DNA of 64,000 bases from Hymenobacter negativus (GCF_017571495.1 NZ_JAGETZ010000005.1:186001-250000); one strand, 5' to 3'. Shown: positions 42,768-51,640, counted from the stretch's first letter. The notes: generated by a model not told the origin, from the letters alone. Numbers and translations are program-made.

Positions 42768-44114
42768 TCAGGACTGCAAATGCACCGGCACCTGCTCCAG
42801 CTGCTGAAGGTACTCCAGCGTCTCGGCGGCCCTAACCAAATGTACCTGACTGGTTTGGTCAATCAGCACCACATTGGGGCGCAGGTTGATGAACTGCTGC
42901 CACTGGCTCATGTTGTACGCGCCCACTTTGTGCACCACCACTTGGTCGCCGGCACTGAGCAGGGGCAGGGCGATGCTCTCGCGTAGCATGTCGATGTTCA
43001 TGCAAAGCGGGCCGTAGAGGACAGTGGGCTCGGTTTGGTCGGAGAATTGGCGGGCGGGGCTGATGTGGTGGTCGTACCAGAAAGAGGTGAAAAGCAGGTT
43101 CACGCCGAAGTCGAGGATGGTGGCGCGGCGGCCGTCGGCCAGGCGCTTGGTGGCCAGCACTGTGCCGATAAGCGAGCCCGCGTCATCCACCAACGCCCGA
43201 CCGGCTTCCAGCACTAGCAGCGGCAGCTCGCCGGTACGGAACCCCGCCGCAAGCAAGGCCCCCGTGATGGCTTCGGCATATTCGTCCAGGCTGGGCACGG
43301 TGTCGGTAGCGGGCAGATACGCGCCTTTCAGGGTGTTAGTGGAAGGGAAACCGCCGCCTAGGTCGAGGTATTGAACGGTTGTTTTTAGCTTCCGCTGGCA
43401 GCGCAGGGCCAGGGCCGCCAGCTGGGCCGCTGCCGTGGCGTAGGCGCTGGGCTGCAGCACGTAGGTGCCGATATGGCAGTGCAGACCCACTAGCTCCAGT
43501 CGGCCCGAGGCTACTACGCGGCTCAGGGCTTGCCAGGCCTCTCCATTCTCCAGGTTGAAGCCAAATCGGTCCCACTGCGGGTAGCTGCCGGCGTCGAGGT
43601 TCACGCGCAACGCTACGCGGGGCGGGGCGGGGCGGCTGGCCGCCACGTCCAAGAGGAGGTGCAGCTCATCGGCGTTGTCGAGGTGAATGACGGCAGCAAC
43701 CGCACAGGCCCGCTCCAAATCAGCCCGCCGCTTCCCCGGTCCGTTGAACAGGATGTGCGGGCCGGGCACACCGTTGAGCAGCGCCTTTTCTAGCTCCATG
43801 CCACTCACTACCTCCGCCCACGCGCCCTCCTGGTGGAAGGTGCGGCACACCGCATTCAGGTAGTTGGTTTTGTACGACCACGCCAGCTGCACCTGCGGAT
43901 ACCGCGTGCCAAACGCCCGTACAGCCGCTTGGTAGCTGCGCCGCAGCTGCCGCTCGCTCAGCACAAACAGCGGCGAGCCGAACCGGGCCACCAGCTCCTC
44001 CACGCGCACCCCATCGAGGGCCGTAGTCGGCGTGGCTCCGGCCCGCGGCCCGAATTTGTTCAGCGCGCCCGCCGTGAGCTTGCGGATGGTGGGACGTTCG
44101 TAGGGAAGTTTCAT
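42768..44114 (-). CDS. Fold-III PLP-dependent decarboxylase (LysA family)
   Basis: A 448-residue pyridoxal phosphate enzyme of the diaminopimelate/ornithine/arginine decarboxylase type. Lys82 in AWSYKTNYLNAV binds PLP, HCHIGTYV and YLDLGGGFPS shape the barrel, and LVLEAGRALV binds substrate. The usual CESxD loop of diaminopimelate decarboxylases is here GPLCMNIDML, so a key substrate Glu is replaced. The substrate therefore probably differs from diaminopimelate. Start MKLPYERPTIRKL gives normal length. It is the third gene of the operon and follows the ATP-grasp gene by 46 bases. Confidence 0.82.
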   Translation of the reverse strand: MKLPYERPTIRKLTAGALNKFGPRAGATPTTALDGVRVEELVARFGSPLFVLSERQLRRSYQAAVRAFGTRYPQVQLAWSYKTNYLNAVCRTFHQEGAWAEVVSGMELEKALLNGVPGPHILFNGPGKRRADLERACAVAAVIHLDNADELHLLLDVAASRPAPPRVALRVNLDAGSYPQWDRFGFNLENGEAWQALSRVVASGRLELVGLHCHIGTYVLQPSAYATAAAQLAALALRCQRKLKTTVQYLDLGGGFPSTNTLKGAYLPATDTVPSLDEYAEAITGALLAAGFRTGELPLLVLEAGRALVDDAGSLIGTVLATKRLADGRRATILDFGVNLLFTSFWYDHHISPARQFSDQTEPTVLYGPLCMNIDMLRESIALPLLSAGDQVVVHKVGAYNMSQWQQFINLRPNVVLIDQTSQVHLVRAAETLEYLQQLEQVPVHLQS

Positions 44115-44160
44115 GTGAAAAACGGAGGAGGTCAACTCTCCTCCTCCTCTGAGGGGATGC

Positions 44161-45219
44161 TCAAAGTTCGCCCAGCGCGGCTACTTGTTGGAATTCGGTG
44201 TGGTCGGTAATTAGGTCCCAGGCGTAGCGCACGAACATTTTGCCCACGGCATAGTCCTCCATCTCCATCACCGGCAGGCTCATGGCGAGGCGGAGCAGAG
44301 CAGCGGGCTGGTTCTGGCCGGCGGCGGCAGTGAGGTAAATCCAAGCCGGAAAGCGCGGGTTGATTTCGAGAATAACCAACTCGTCGCTGGTCGTGCGCAT
44401 CAGCTCCAGCTCGAAGCCGCCGCGCCAGCTCGTGGCTTCGGCGAAGCGGCGGGCCAGGGCCAGTAGGGCCTCGTCTGCCAGGGTGATGCCGGCCCAGGCC
44501 TTGCCCCGGTCCGTGATGGTGAGCTTGCGCATGGGCACCGCGCTCAAGGTGCGGCCGTGTCCGTCGCCCAAGCCAGCAATATTGATTTCCTGCCCCGCCA
44601 CAAACTGCTGTGCGATGAGCGGCACGCCCCACTGCCCCGCCAGCCGCGCAAACGCCTGCTCGGCCTGCGCCAGCGAGTGCACCACGGCGGCATCGTAGTA
44701 GCGACCCTTCAGCACCAGCGGCCAACCCAGGGTTTCGGCGGTGGCCAGCAGCTCGGCGGCGCTGTGCAGGGGGCGGCTGGTGGGCACACTCAGCCCATGC
44801 GCGGCCCCGAAAGCTGCCAGATTAAGCTTGTCGCGGGCTTCAAGCTGCGCCAGCGTGGGCAGAAACGTGTGAATGCCCAGCGCCCGCAGCTGCGGCCCCA
44901 GCTTGATGAAGTTGTACAGCTCGGCGTCGAAATTGGGGATGAGCACGGCCACGTCCTCCTGCTGCCGGATGTGAGCCAGCCGCTCCAGCAGCGCCGCTGT
45001 GCCAGCCGAAGGGTAGGGCAGTTGGAAGGTCTTATCTACCAGTTCGCGCAGGTAGATGCCCGGCTCCAGCGCCTCGTAGCTCAGCCCGATGATGCGCAGG
45101 TCGAAATCCGGGCTTTCGCGCAGGGCACGGATGACGGCCACGCCGGGACCGGGGCTATCGGTGGCGTTGAGGCCGGTTACGGCCACGGTGAGGCGCGGCA
45201 GGGCAGAGGTGGTGGGCAC
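44161..45219 (-). CDS. ATP-grasp ligase-like protein
   Basis: A 352-residue ATP-grasp enzyme. ATP and metal motifs are visible: WPLVLKGRYYDAAVVHSL near residue 165, FVAGQEINIAGLGDGHGR near 205 and VILEINPRFPAWIYLTAAA near 285. EINPRFP is typical of ATP-grasp enzymes that activate a carboxylate and join it to an amine or thiol. The N-terminal 100 residues (LTVAVTGLNATDSPGPGVAV) form a Rossmann-like pre-ATP-grasp domain. Substrate is unknown. Gap to the PqqD-like gene is 7 bases, suggesting they work together, perhaps with the small protein as carrier or substrate. Confidence 0.82.
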   Translation of the reverse strand: MPTTSALPRLTVAVTGLNATDSPGPGVAVIRALRESPDFDLRIIGLSYEALEPGIYLRELVDKTFQLPYPSAGTAALLERLAHIRQQEDVAVLIPNFDAELYNFIKLGPQLRALGIHTFLPTLAQLEARDKLNLAAFGAAHGLSVPTSRPLHSAAELLATAETLGWPLVLKGRYYDAAVVHSLAQAEQAFARLAGQWGVPLIAQQFVAGQEINIAGLGDGHGRTLSAVPMRKLTITDRGKAWAGITLADEALLALARRFAEATSWRGGFELELMRTTSDELVILEINPRFPAWIYLTAAAGQNQPAALLRLAMSLPVMEMEDYAVGKMFVRYAWDLITDHTEFQQVAALGEL

Positions 45220-45226
45220 GGTGGGA

Positions 45227-45466
45227 TTAATCTAACAAGTTGAAGTCGCGCAGCTGGGCCAGCAGGTCATCCCAATCCTTTTCGAGCTGGCCGGGGGCCA
45301 CGTCGTAGCGCTCCAGGATATCGGCCTTGATAGCCGCAGCATCCTGCCCGGTTTTGGTGCGGGCCAGGATGTCGGCGGCCAGTGGGTTGGCAGCGAAGGA
45401 GTCGCCGGTGGCGGGATTGAAGATGAACCCGGCGTCGCTGGTGGCAATATTTGGTTTGAGCTTCAT
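45227..45466 (-). CDS. PqqD-like small protein, first gene of the operon
   Basis: A 79-residue protein with the PqqD winged-helix pattern: an N-terminal strand FIFNPATGDSFAANPLA then ADILARTKTGQ and EKDWDDLLAQLRDFNLLD. PqqD-type proteins bind peptide substrates for radical SAM and other modifying enzymes, or stand alone in HPr-kinase-linked loci. No radical SAM gene is present here. A shared unit with ATP-grasp suggests a carrier or modification target. The start ATG 45466 was chosen because the longer frame has an unrelated lead. Its small size and C-terminal acidic helix are family-typical. Confidence 0.75.
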   Translation of the reverse strand: MKLKPNIATSDAGFIFNPATGDSFAANPLAADILARTKTGQDAAAIKADILERYDVAPGQLEKDWDDLLAQLRDFNLLD

Positions 45467-45562
45467 GCGAAAGAACGGCAGGGAGGGGTGGGGCGGCAAA
45501 AGGTTCAAACGATAAAAGGTCGTCATGCTTCGGCTGCTTTCAGCATGGCGTTTTACTTAATA

Positions 45563-47470
45563 TTACAGAATCACCTCTACCCAGCCCTTGAACTTCCGGC
45601 CATCGGTGTACGTGACGAGGTAATAATACAGCCCACCCGTGCCCATGCCGCCCCACTGAAAGCCACGCTCCGAGGACGAATACACCTGCTGCCCCCAGCG
45701 CGAGAAAATGCGGATGTTGGCAAATTTCTGGTCGCAAAAGTCCAGTGGCAGGTCGGGCATGTAGAAGAAGTCGTTCAGGCCGTCATTATTCGGGGTGATG
45801 ACGTTTGCGGGCTTGAAGACTGCCGGGTCGGCTGCTGGCACTACCTCAAAGCGCACGGTCCGGGTCTGGGGCAGCGGTGTGCAGGGGCCGGTTTCGGCCA
45901 GTTGGAAGTGGACCAGGAGGCCACCCTCGCCGGCTATTGCCACGGCCGTACAGCTGGGCTCCCAGCTAAAGGTGGCATTGGCCTGGCCCGTACCATTCTG
46001 AGCGGTAAACTGCATACCCACAGCGGCCAGGTCGAAGCCCGCACCAGTGGCGGTCAGGGCCAGGGCGTTGCGGTCGGCATCGGTGCCGGCCAGGGTGGCG
46101 GTGTAGCGCTGGCCCATGGTCACGCGGACCACGGCGGGCACATCGTCGGAGATGGGCAGGGGAGCCGGCGGGAAGCTGGTGGTGAGTACCGGCGCGGCAT
46201 TTGGGGGCTGGGTGGCAGTGAAGGCCACGCGCAACGTGTCGTGCTTGGGCAGGCTGCACCCGTTATCGGCCACAATGAGGTCGAGCAGGTACACCTTGCC
46301 TTTAGTGTCGGTGCACTCAGGAAAGCAGAGCGTCGTGGTCAGCGTGTCGGTGGCCGCACGTACCGTGCCCGTGGCCGTGGTGGTGAACGTGACGGCGGGT
46401 ACCGTGAAATTGACCGGCCGGCTGGTCATGGTCAGTACCGAGTTAGCGTCGGGGTCGGTGTAACGGATGGTGAGGCAGCGTGGGCCACTGGGCAGCAGGC
46501 GCAAGGTGTCGCGGCCAGGGCGGTAATTGATGATGCTGCCGGCCAGGTGCATTTGCAGGGCCGGGGCAGTGTTAGTGGGGCAGTTCAGCACGTAGAGCTG
46601 GAAGTCGCGCCGCGTCTCGCCAATCTTCACCCCGCGCCGGTATTCCGAGCAGCGCGCTCCAAACACGAACAGGCCCAGGTTGCTGGCGCGCACCGTGAGG
46701 CGGCCGGTGTGCGCATCAATGCCCAGCGCGGGCGAGCCCGGAATCTGGTTGCGGGTGCTCAGGCCCGCGTTCCAGGTGATGGGAGAGTAGGGAGCGCCCG
46801 TAGGCAGCGGCGCGGTGTTGTTGGCCGCGGCGGTAGAGTGGCCGTTGAGCGGCGTCACCATATCGTACACCAGCGAGTCGCCGTCGGGGTCCACACCGCC
46901 GAAATCGTAATAAAACAGCTCGCCCCGGCACGCATAGTCGCCCAGCGGCGGGAAAATGCGCGGCGTCGAGTCAATAAAAGCCGCGCCTGAGCGAACGACG
47001 GCCGGAAATTCGAGGTAAAAGGTCTGGGCCGCGCTCCCGGGGTTCACAATGTTGCTGATGCTCAGGTTGCGGCAGCAGCGCTCCACGGCCACGTAGTAGC
47101 CAGCCGGGTTGGCATAAGTGGTAGCGTCAAGGACAATGTCCTTGGCATACACCAGCTTGCGGGTACTCAGCGAGCCTACGGCGCAGGCCGGGTTGGTATA
47201 CTGCACGAAGGTGTTGCTGGTGAGCGGTAGCGTGACGAGGGTGAGGCGCTGGTTGGTGGTTTTATCAAAAATGCCTGCTATCAGGCTTTGGTCGAGCGCC
47301 CCGGCACTGCCGTTGATGGCGTCGAAATACAGGTTAAGCGTCAGGGTATAATTGCTGCCGGTGCTGTGCTGCAAATCCAGCTCCCCGCCCACAATGTGCG
47401 TGGCCGAAGCTCCCAGCGGCAGCAGCAGGGCCAGCAGTAGCATAAGCCGGGTTAAGCAGGAGACAATCAT
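45563..47470 (-). CDS. Large secreted protein with type IX (type B) gliding-motility C-terminal domain
   Basis: A 635-residue secreted protein. It has a signal peptide (LMLLLALLLPLGASATHIVGG), then strand-rich repeats with FGGVDPDGDSLVYDM and TDPDANSVLTM, which resemble bacterial Ig/cadherin-like domains and calcium-type DxDxD segments. The end is a type B sorting domain: ANVITPNNDGLNDFFYMP, FANIRIFSRWGQQVYSS and LYYYLVTYTDGRKFKGWVEV. Such domains lead to export by the type IX system and to attachment or release at the cell surface. The lead MIVSCLTRLM was chosen as start. Function in adhesion or matrix is inferred. Confidence 0.85.
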   Translation of the reverse strand: MIVSCLTRLMLLLALLLPLGASATHIVGGELDLQHSTGSNYTLTLNLYFDAINGSAGALDQSLIAGIFDKTTNQRLTLVTLPLTSNTFVQYTNPACAVGSLSTRKLVYAKDIVLDATTYANPAGYYVAVERCCRNLSISNIVNPGSAAQTFYLEFPAVVRSGAAFIDSTPRIFPPLGDYACRGELFYYDFGGVDPDGDSLVYDMVTPLNGHSTAAANNTAPLPTGAPYSPITWNAGLSTRNQIPGSPALGIDAHTGRLTVRASNLGLFVFGARCSEYRRGVKIGETRRDFQLYVLNCPTNTAPALQMHLAGSIINYRPGRDTLRLLPSGPRCLTIRYTDPDANSVLTMTSRPVNFTVPAVTFTTTATGTVRAATDTLTTTLCFPECTDTKGKVYLLDLIVADNGCSLPKHDTLRVAFTATQPPNAAPVLTTSFPPAPLPISDDVPAVVRVTMGQRYTATLAGTDADRNALALTATGAGFDLAAVGMQFTAQNGTGQANATFSWEPSCTAVAIAGEGGLLVHFQLAETGPCTPLPQTRTVRFEVVPAADPAVFKPANVITPNNDGLNDFFYMPDLPLDFCDQKFANIRIFSRWGQQVYSSSERGFQWGGMGTGGLYYYLVTYTDGRKFKGWVEVIL

Positions 47471-47510
47471 GGAAACAGAATAAGAAGTAGTGATGCGCGA
47501 GCAGTTCACC

Positions 47511-47611
47511 TCACCCCTGACCCCCTCTCCCCAAGGAGAGGGGGCACCGGTCTTGCCTTGGTGGGAACGAAAGGCAGGCCTGTTCCCTGAAAAGCAAGGG
47601 TGGGGGTGAGG
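47511..47611. repeat. C-rich/G-rich inverted repeat element
   Basis: CCTCACCCCTGACCCCCTCTCC near 47512 faces GGGTGGGGGTGAGG near 47598, with an inner CCCTCTCCCC/GGAGAGGGGG hairpin. Same family as 25618 and 27266. It lies upstream of the T9SS-B gene and after the small lipoprotein gene. Confidence 0.75.
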
Positions 47612-47624
47612 CTACTGCCGCTGC

Positions 47625-47813
47625 TTAGCTAGCACCGCCAGGCGTGGTATTGCCCGAAGTGGTGGTAGTAGTTGTGGTGGGCGTAGTCGTGGTCGTTTTC
47701 TTCTGGCAGCCACCGTTGGGGGCTACGTTGTCTTTCTCGCAGCCCGAGAAGCTGCTCATGGAACACAGCAGCGCGGCGGCGCTGGTAAGGCGTAGGAAGT
47801 TGGTTAGGCGCAT
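47625..47813 (-). CDS. Small lipoprotein with threonine-rich tail
   Basis: A 62-residue lipoprotein. Signal segment LTSAAALLCSMSSFSGC ends in the lipobox Cys, followed by EKDNVAPNGGCQKK and a tail with runs of threonine (TTTTTPTTTTTTTSGNTT). Similar small Thr-rich tails serve as surface linkers, possibly glycosylated. No domain is present and no function can be given. It starts at ATG 47813 and its 3' end lies beside a C-rich palindromic element. Confidence 0.6.
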   Translation of the reverse strand: MRLTNFLRLTSAAALLCSMSSFSGCEKDNVAPNGGCQKKTTTTTPTTTTTTTSGNTTPGGAS

Positions 47814-47954
47814 AAAATTTGGTTGGGGAAAAGTTGAAAAAGGAAACTGATAGAAGAGAGAGGGCCTAGTACCCCGAAGCTGTGCTTTGGTCCGGCGGAA
47901 GCCGTTACAGCGTCATTCGCCTGAGCCGAAGCATAGTCCTCTGAGGTGCTTATT

Positions 47955-49127
47955 TTATTGAATATTACCGCCTACGGCTAGGCCGCTGGGCACGGTAGCG
48001 GGCACGGTGCGGTCGTAGGTGGAGGCCGTGAGCGTACCCAAGAAGGCAATGATGGCCTGGGGGTCCGTGACGCGGGTGGGAAACAGCGGGTCGCGCTGGC
48101 TAGTGGGCACGTGCGGGTTGGCAGAAGGCGGCGCGCCCCGGCCGGGGTCGTAGAAATTGAGCACGCCTTGCAGGTTGGCCACCGTGCCGCTGTGCATGTA
48201 GGGCGCCGTCAGGGCCACGTTGCGCAGGCTGGGCGTGCGGAAAGCATACGTGCCGTTCGCACCTGAATCGGAGGCAGTGTTCTTGGCATTATCCGCTACG
48301 CCGAGGATGTGGGTTTTGTAGTCGCTGAGCATGGGCCCGCTGTGGCACTTGGCACAGCCACTCGTCACGAAGGCATTCAGGCCCTGCACTTCCAGCGTGT
48401 TCAGGGCCGCTTTGTTGCCGCGCATGTATTGGTCAAACGGAGCGTCCGTGGCCAGTAGCGTGCGCTCGAAGCAAGCCAGCGCTTTGCCAATATTGACGGC
48501 CGTGATGGGGGTGGCCTCCGCAAAAGCGGCCCCGAACAGCGTACCATACGCCGGAATGCGGCGCAGCCGAGCCACCACTGAATCCAGGGCGGCAGCTTCG
48601 GTGCACTGACGGCCGCGCATTTCCTCCAGTGTGGCAACGGGCACGAGCGACTGCGTTTCGAGCGACTGGGCGCGCACGTCCCAAAACATAGCGGCTGTGG
48701 TTGGGTCGGTGCTGCCGCTGGCGCTGATTCCGTTGAAAGCCGCGTTGAGGATAGTAGGTGAGTTGCGCTTCACAAACGGAATATCGTTGGGTGCCCGGAA
48801 GTGGCGGGCCGTGCCCAAACCGGTGCCATTGGCCCCCACGGACAGGTCCAGGGCATCGGCGTAGCCGGTAGCAGGGTGGTGGCAGCTGGCACAGCTCACA
48901 TCCTTACCGCCCGAGAGCACGGGGTCCCAGAACAGGGCCCGGCCTAATGCAATTTTGGCCGGGCTACCGGGGTTGTTGGCCGGTGCGGGTGCCACTTGGG
49001 GCAGCGCCTGAAGTGTGGACAGGTCGACGGTGTTGGGGTCGGCGGTCTGCTTCTGACACGCCACTGCCACCAGCAGGGCCGCGGCGGCCAGCATCGAAGC
49101 AATTCTTGGGAATAGAGAAGCGGCCAT
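47955..49127 (-). CDS. Di-haem cytochrome c peroxidase-like lipoprotein (MauG/CcpA family)
   Basis: A 390-residue exported protein, lipobox VAVAC at residue 24. It has two c-type haem motifs: CASCHHP near residue 80 and CAKCHSGP near 255, with aromatic and Gly-rich loops expected for the family (ALGRALFWDP, NSPTILNAAF and RTPSLRNVALTAPYMHSG). Enzymes of this family reduce hydrogen peroxide or oxidise protein residues in the periplasm. The electron donor is unknown. It is separated from its neighbours by a Thr-rich lipoprotein gene and the long gap to the LytS gene. Confidence 0.9.
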   Translation of the reverse strand: MAASLFPRIASMLAAAALLVAVACQKQTADPNTVDLSTLQALPQVAPAPANNPGSPAKIALGRALFWDPVLSGGKDVSCASCHHPATGYADALDLSVGANGTGLGTARHFRAPNDIPFVKRNSPTILNAAFNGISASGSTDPTTAAMFWDVRAQSLETQSLVPVATLEEMRGRQCTEAAALDSVVARLRRIPAYGTLFGAAFAEATPITAVNIGKALACFERTLLATDAPFDQYMRGNKAALNTLEVQGLNAFVTSGCAKCHSGPMLSDYKTHILGVADNAKNTASDSGANGTYAFRTPSLRNVALTAPYMHSGTVANLQGVLNFYDPGRGAPPSANPHVPTSQRDPLFPTRVTDPQAIIAFLGTLTASTYDRTVPATVPSGLAVGGNIQ

Positions 49128-49494
49128 TCGGCGAGGTAAAATAGAAGCGGAAAAACAGCAGCCCGCCGTTTAATTGGGTTGCTGGGTTAACTCAAATTTG
49201 TTGGTGAAAAGGTGCTGTTGCGCACCCCAATCGCCGAGTGCCGGGTGCGCGTCGCCCATTGGCATGTTTGAGAGGCCGATTGCCCAACGCGGACGACTAA
49301 TCACCCTTTTACAGCATACCAACTGCCCAAAGCGCTAGCTGGCCGATGCCCTCGCCCTGCCGGCCGATGTGGCAGCGGCAGCTCAGGCCCGGGTTGTAGC
49401 TTGCGGAGCAAAGAAGGAGCGAAGAGCTAAAAGTGAACGGTTGAAACAGACAGCCTTTTTCACCATTCGCTTCTGGCATTCAACTCAGGAATCT
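49128..49494. other. Intergenic gap of 367 bases without a gene
   Basis: No frame here looks like a real gene. A weak hairpin (CAGCAGCCC at 49156 with GGGTTGCTG at 49176) lies close to the peroxidase start, and CAAATTTG at 49193-49200 is a small palindrome. Nothing stronger is visible. Confidence 0.6.
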
Positions 49495-50607
49495 ATGCCC
49501 TTACAGCTACTCCGTTCGGCTTCCACGCTGCTGCAACACGCCTTGGTTTGGGGCTTGGTGGTGGTGCTGCTGTGGGCCCAGCAACCCGATTACCCGGGCC
49601 CCAAGCCCACCGAGTTCTGGCTGACGCAGGCCGTGGTTTTTGGGTTGATGGTGGCCTTGTTTTATCTGAACGTGGGCTGGGCTGCGCCGCGCCTGCTCTA
49701 CGGCCACAAAGCCTGGGCCTACGTGCTGCTCAATGCCGGAGCCGTGGTGCTGGTGCTGGCCGTTCATCAGCAGGTGGAAACCCGCCTGGGCGTGCCCGAA
49801 CTGGTAGCCACCGCTCGCGAAGCCGTACTGAACCCACCCAACCCGTGGTCGGGCCCGCGCCCGCACCCGCAGCTGGGTCCCGAGGAAGGCCGGCCGTTAT
49901 TCAACACCGGCGTGCTGCTCATCACGCTGCTGGTGCTGGGCATTGCCACCAGCCTTGCGGCCATGCAAAAGGGCCAGCGCGATGCCGAAAGCCGCCTGGA
50001 GTTGGAGCGCCGCCAGGTGGCCACCGAGCTCAGCCTGCTCAAAGCCCAGATAAACCCGCATTTCTTTTTCAACACCCTCAACAACATCTACGCCCTCACG
50101 CTGCTCAACGCCGACCAGGCCCGCGCCGCCCTGCATCGCCTTTCGCGCATGATGCGCTACGTGCTCTACGAATCGCCGGCCGGCCACACCCGCCTCAGCC
50201 AGGAAATCAGCTTCCTGCAAGACTACATCGAGCTTATGCACTTGCGCCTGACCAACAAAGTACAGGTCCATTTCGAGCGGCCCGACCCGCTCAGCCCTGA
50301 CCCATTCATTGCGCCAATGCTTTTTCAGCCCTTTGTAGAGAATGCGTTCAAGCACGGCGTGAGTGCCACTTCGCCCAGCAACATCACCATCGAATTGCGC
50401 CAGCCCAGCGCCCACACCGTGGAGTTGTGCGTGCGCAACACCGTTTTCCCTGCGCGCCCGGATGCCGATGACGACGAACCCGGTGGCATTGGCCTGGCCA
50501 ACACCCAGCGCCGCCTCGACTTACTTTACCCGCAGGCCCACACCGTCCGCGTCATCCCCCGCAATTCTTCCAACGAATACGAAGTATGTCTGTACCTGAA
50601 TCTGTAG
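49495..50607 (+). CDS. LytS/YehU-type sensor histidine kinase
   Basis: A 370-residue membrane kinase. The N-terminal 160 residues contain about four membrane segments (HALVWGLVVVLLWAQ, QAVVFGLMVALFYLNVG, AYVLLNAGAVVLVLAV, LLITLLVLGIATSLAAM). The kinase region follows: LLKAQINPHFFFNTLNNIY with the phospho-His near residue 190, then PMLFQPFVENAFKHGV (N-box) and GIGLANTQRRLDLLY (G-box). Start ATG 49495 precedes the first membrane segment. It overlaps the LytTR regulator by 22 bases, so the pair is translationally coupled. Confidence 0.93.
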   Translation: MPLQLLRSASTLLQHALVWGLVVVLLWAQQPDYPGPKPTEFWLTQAVVFGLMVALFYLNVGWAAPRLLYGHKAWAYVLLNAGAVVLVLAVHQQVETRLGVPELVATAREAVLNPPNPWSGPRPHPQLGPEEGRPLFNTGVLLITLLVLGIATSLAAMQKGQRDAESRLELERRQVATELSLLKAQINPHFFFNTLNNIYALTLLNADQARAALHRLSRMMRYVLYESPAGHTRLSQEISFLQDYIELMHLRLTNKVQVHFERPDPLSPDPFIAPMLFQPFVENAFKHGVSATSPSNITIELRQPSAHTVELCVRNTVFPARPDADDDEPGGIGLANTQRRLDLLYPQAHTVRVIPRNSSNEYEVCLYLNL

Positions 50608-51350
50608 CTCCGCTGGTTATCAACTGCATGGCCGTCGACGACGAGCCGCTGGCCTTAGGCCTAGTGTGCGCCTTTATTGAGCAAACGCCCTTCCTACGCC
50701 TGGCCGGCCGCCACGAAAGCGCCGTGGCGGCCCTGCGCGCCCTGCACGAGCAGCCCGAGATTCAGCTGCTGTTTCTCGACATCAAAATGCCCGACCTCAG
50801 CGGTCTGGAGCTGGCCCGCGTGCTGCAAAAAGGGCCCCGTGTCATCTTCACCACTGCCTTCAACCAGTACGCGCTGGAAGGCTTCCGCGTCGACGCCCTG
50901 GACTACCTGCTCAAGCCCTTCAACTACGAGGAGTTCCTGCGTGCTGCTCTCAAGGCCAAGGCGTATTTCGAGCTAAAGCAGGCCCATGCCGCCGCGCCGC
51001 CCGTTGCCGCCCTCGCCCCAGAGCCCGAGCAGGACCACATCTACCTCAAAGTGGAGTACCAGCTGGTGCGCGTGGCCCTGGCCGACATCGTGTACGTGGA
51101 GGGCCTCAAGGACTACGTGAAAGTGCATTTGGCCAGCGCCACCCGGCCGCTGCTCTCGCTCACCAGCCTGCGCAGCATGGAGGAAAAACTGCCCGCCGGC
51201 AAGTTCATGCGCATCCACCGCAGCTACATTGTGGGCCTGGGCCACATCCAGGCCGTGGGTCGGGGCACGGTTCAGATAGCCGGCGAAACCCTGCCCGTGA
51301 GCGACGGCTACCGCGAGGCCTTCGACCAGTTTTTTAGTCGCTGGAAATAG
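50586..51350 (+). CDS. LytTR-type response regulator
   Basis: A 254-residue regulator partnered with the upstream LytS-type kinase. The receiver begins INCMAVDDEPLAL, with phospho-acceptor Asp65 in LLFLDIKMPDLSG and LLKPFNYEEF near 110. The DNA-binding LytTR domain covers about residues 150-250 (IYLKVEYQLVRVALADIVYV, GKFMRIHRSYIVGLGHIQAV). The start ATG lies within the end of the kinase gene; a later start at 50628 is also possible. In Bacteroidota these pairs control surface polysaccharide and motility genes in several cases, but the targets here are unknown. Confidence 0.93.
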   Translation: MSVPESVAPLVINCMAVDDEPLALGLVCAFIEQTPFLRLAGRHESAVAALRALHEQPEIQLLFLDIKMPDLSGLELARVLQKGPRVIFTTAFNQYALEGFRVDALDYLLKPFNYEEFLRAALKAKAYFELKQAHAAAPPVAALAPEPEQDHIYLKVEYQLVRVALADIVYVEGLKDYVKVHLASATRPLLSLTSLRSMEEKLPAGKFMRIHRSYIVGLGHIQAVGRGTVQIAGETLPVSDGYREAFDQFFSRWK

Positions 51351-51421
51351 GAAAAAAAGATGGGCTGGATTCGGGAGGAATTTACGCTGGCTTAACAGAT
51401 GGTGTTTATCTTGCACGAGCT

Positions 51422-51640
51422 ATGAGCCAATCACCGCCTGATTTCTTTGACACCGATGGTCGACCCGAACCGGCCCCTGATGCCAGCGCTGCGGACCGCA
51501 AGCTGAAAGTGTGGGCCGTGCTCAATGCCGTGGACCAGGGCCTGATGAGCACCGATGAAGCCTGCCGGGCATACGGCATCAGCCCCACCGAGATGGAAGA
51601 CCACCGCGCTGGCTGGCGCGATTTTGAAGCTGGTCGCTAG
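51422..51640 (+). CDS. Small helix-turn-helix protein, DUF1153-like
   Basis: A 72-residue protein. Residues 27-66 (LKVWAVLNAVDQGLMSTDEA then CRAYGISPTEMEDHR) have the pattern of the DUF1153/SciP type helix-turn-helix, with the typical LLS-EEAC-RYGLS-like core. N-terminal residues are Pro/Asp-rich and disordered. It lies 71 bases after the LytTR regulator in the same direction, so it may follow that operon or stand alone. A DNA-binding role is likely; its target is unknown. Confidence 0.6.
   Translation: MSQSPPDFFDTDGRPEPAPDASAADRKLKVWAVLNAVDQGLMSTDEACRAYGISPTEMEDHRAGWRDFEAGR

Noticed and set aside
45488..46990. 500-residue open frame on the plus strand
   Set aside because: It is fully antiparallel to the T9SS-B gene, is rich in Gly/Arg/Val/Ala without domains, and is a shadow of high GC coding on the other strand.
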